Below are positions 63,536 through 64,000 of a stretch of 64,000 nt of DNA, one piece after another. Position numbers and translations under genes: made by a program. Where the stretch lies: the NCBI GenBank assembly GCA_015075625.1, contig JABTTZ010000002.1, positions 744,001 through 808,000 of the forward strand, read 5' to 3'. A model generated the notes under the pieces. It was not told the DNA's origin. It saw only the letters and a program-made list of their open reading frames with translations, and ran no database searches. This DNA comes from Anaerolineales bacterium. Lineage in GTDB: Bacteria; Chloroflexota; Anaerolineae; Aggregatilineales; UBA2796. Numbering within the stretch: position 1 is the first letter of the stretch; every line of letters begins with the position of its first letter.

Positions 63536-64000
63536 ATGATGACAGACCTCATCGGGCAGCGTCTTGGGGATTATGTGATCAGCGGCGTGTTGGGCAAAGG
63601 AGGCATGGCAGCCGTCTACCGCGCGCGCCAGCAAAGCGTTCAGCGCGATGTGGCGATCAAAGTGATCAAACCCGATCTCACCCAGTCGCTAAACCCGGAA
63701 GAATTCCTCGCCCGTTTCCGGCGCGAGGCACAGACGATTGCCAACCTGAGCCACCCCCATATTTTGAAATTGTTCGATTACGGGCAGGCGGGCGAGATGC
63801 TCTACCTGGTCATGGAACTGCTCTCCGGCGGCACGTTGGCGGATCGGCTCAAGGGAGGACGCCTCAACCTGACCGCCGCCGCAAAACTCTTGGATCAGGT
63901 GGCGGGGGGGCTTGATTACGCCCACAAGCGGGGCATCGTCCACCGCGACCTGAAACCGCAAAACGTCCTCTTTGACGAGGAAGGCAACGCCTTCCTGAGC
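63536..64000 (+). CDS. Ser/Thr protein kinase, N-terminal part (cut by window end)
   Basis: The first 155 codons are present. The glycine loop GKGGMAAVYRA, Lys near 43 in VAIKVIKPDL, and HRDLKPQNVLF are visible, so the catalytic core up to the catalytic loop is intact. The rest lies beyond 64000. It is the third Hanks-type kinase in this window. The start ATGATG at 63536 follows no strong ribosome site. Extra domains or a membrane segment cannot be known. Confidence 0.85.
   Translation, partial: MMTDLIGQRLGDYVISGVLGKGGMAAVYRARQQSVQRDVAIKVIKPDLTQSLNPEEFLARFRREAQTIANLSHPHILKLFDYGQAGEMLYLVMELLSGGTLADRLKGGRLNLTAAAKLLDQVAGGLDYAHKRGIVHRDLKPQNVLFDEEGNAFLS

Overview
The window looks like chromosomal DNA from a free-living member of the Chloroflexota, most likely near the Anaerolineae. 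This is inferred from content, not from a marker phylogeny: many Hanks-type Ser/Thr kinases, a secreted WD40 protein, a CARDB-type surface protein, an LPxTG-like anchored protein, heptosyltransferase-type and other glycosyltransferases, acyl-CoA dehydrogenases, and an F0 ATP synthase cluster separated from F1. No tRNA, rRNA, CRISPR array, integrase or intact insertion sequence was seen. Genes are dense and many neighbours overlap by one to four bases.

Layout. 1-3.8 kb (minus): lepA, a small lipoprotein and the start of a DNA methyltransferase, then a nucleotidyltransferase-fold protein. 3.9-9.1 kb (plus): a large kinase/ATPase/TPR regulator, a zinc ribbon protein and a catalytically degenerate GH38-like protein. 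9.1-11.9 kb (minus): a two-gene operon with an SMC/Rad50-like ATPase. 12.2-17.4 kb: a giant FtsK with repetitive disordered linkers. 17.4-20.6 kb: a DUF402 protein, a Ser/Thr kinase fused to a NarL-type response regulator, and a glycosyltransferase. 20.8-25.2 kb: hydrolase, Yip1-like protein, ABC ATPase and CARDB surface protein. 25.4-29.4 kb: a probable redox operon (Tat-exported molybdopterin enzyme, pentaheme cytochrome, GMC oxidoreductase). 29.6-33.3 kb: PLD-like lipoprotein, acyl-CoA dehydrogenase, GT2.

33.5-36.5 kb (minus) is an F0-only ATP synthase operon with two oddities: a roughly 200-residue extracytoplasmic insertion in subunit a, and a subunit b fused to the C-terminal part of delta. 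A terminator follows b, so the F1 genes must lie elsewhere. 36.8-41.6 kb holds plsX, an FGE-like lipoprotein, an ABC-2 polysaccharide permease without its ATPase, and an LPxTG-like surface protein.

41.7-45.8 kb is a lasso peptide locus: B2 leader protease, cyclase, precursor and an HPr-kinase-like protein. The precursor has the YxxPxL leader motif at exact register (Y-17, P-14, L-12, G-8, T-2). Its 20-residue core starts with Gly and has Glu at position 8. No RRE (B1) protein or exporter lies within the locus.

45.8-64 kb: DinB protein, aspartokinase translationally coupled to a large membrane protein, a cysteine synthase preceded by a consensus promoter and a long structured leader, an acyl-CoA dehydrogenase, a histidine phosphatase/deoC/solute-binding protein operon, GT9, a WD40 protein, clpB, and a kinase cut by the window end. 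The strongest discovery candidates are the lasso locus, the structured leader at 50.5-50.9 kb, the modified ATP synthase a subunit, and the two-gene SMC-like system.
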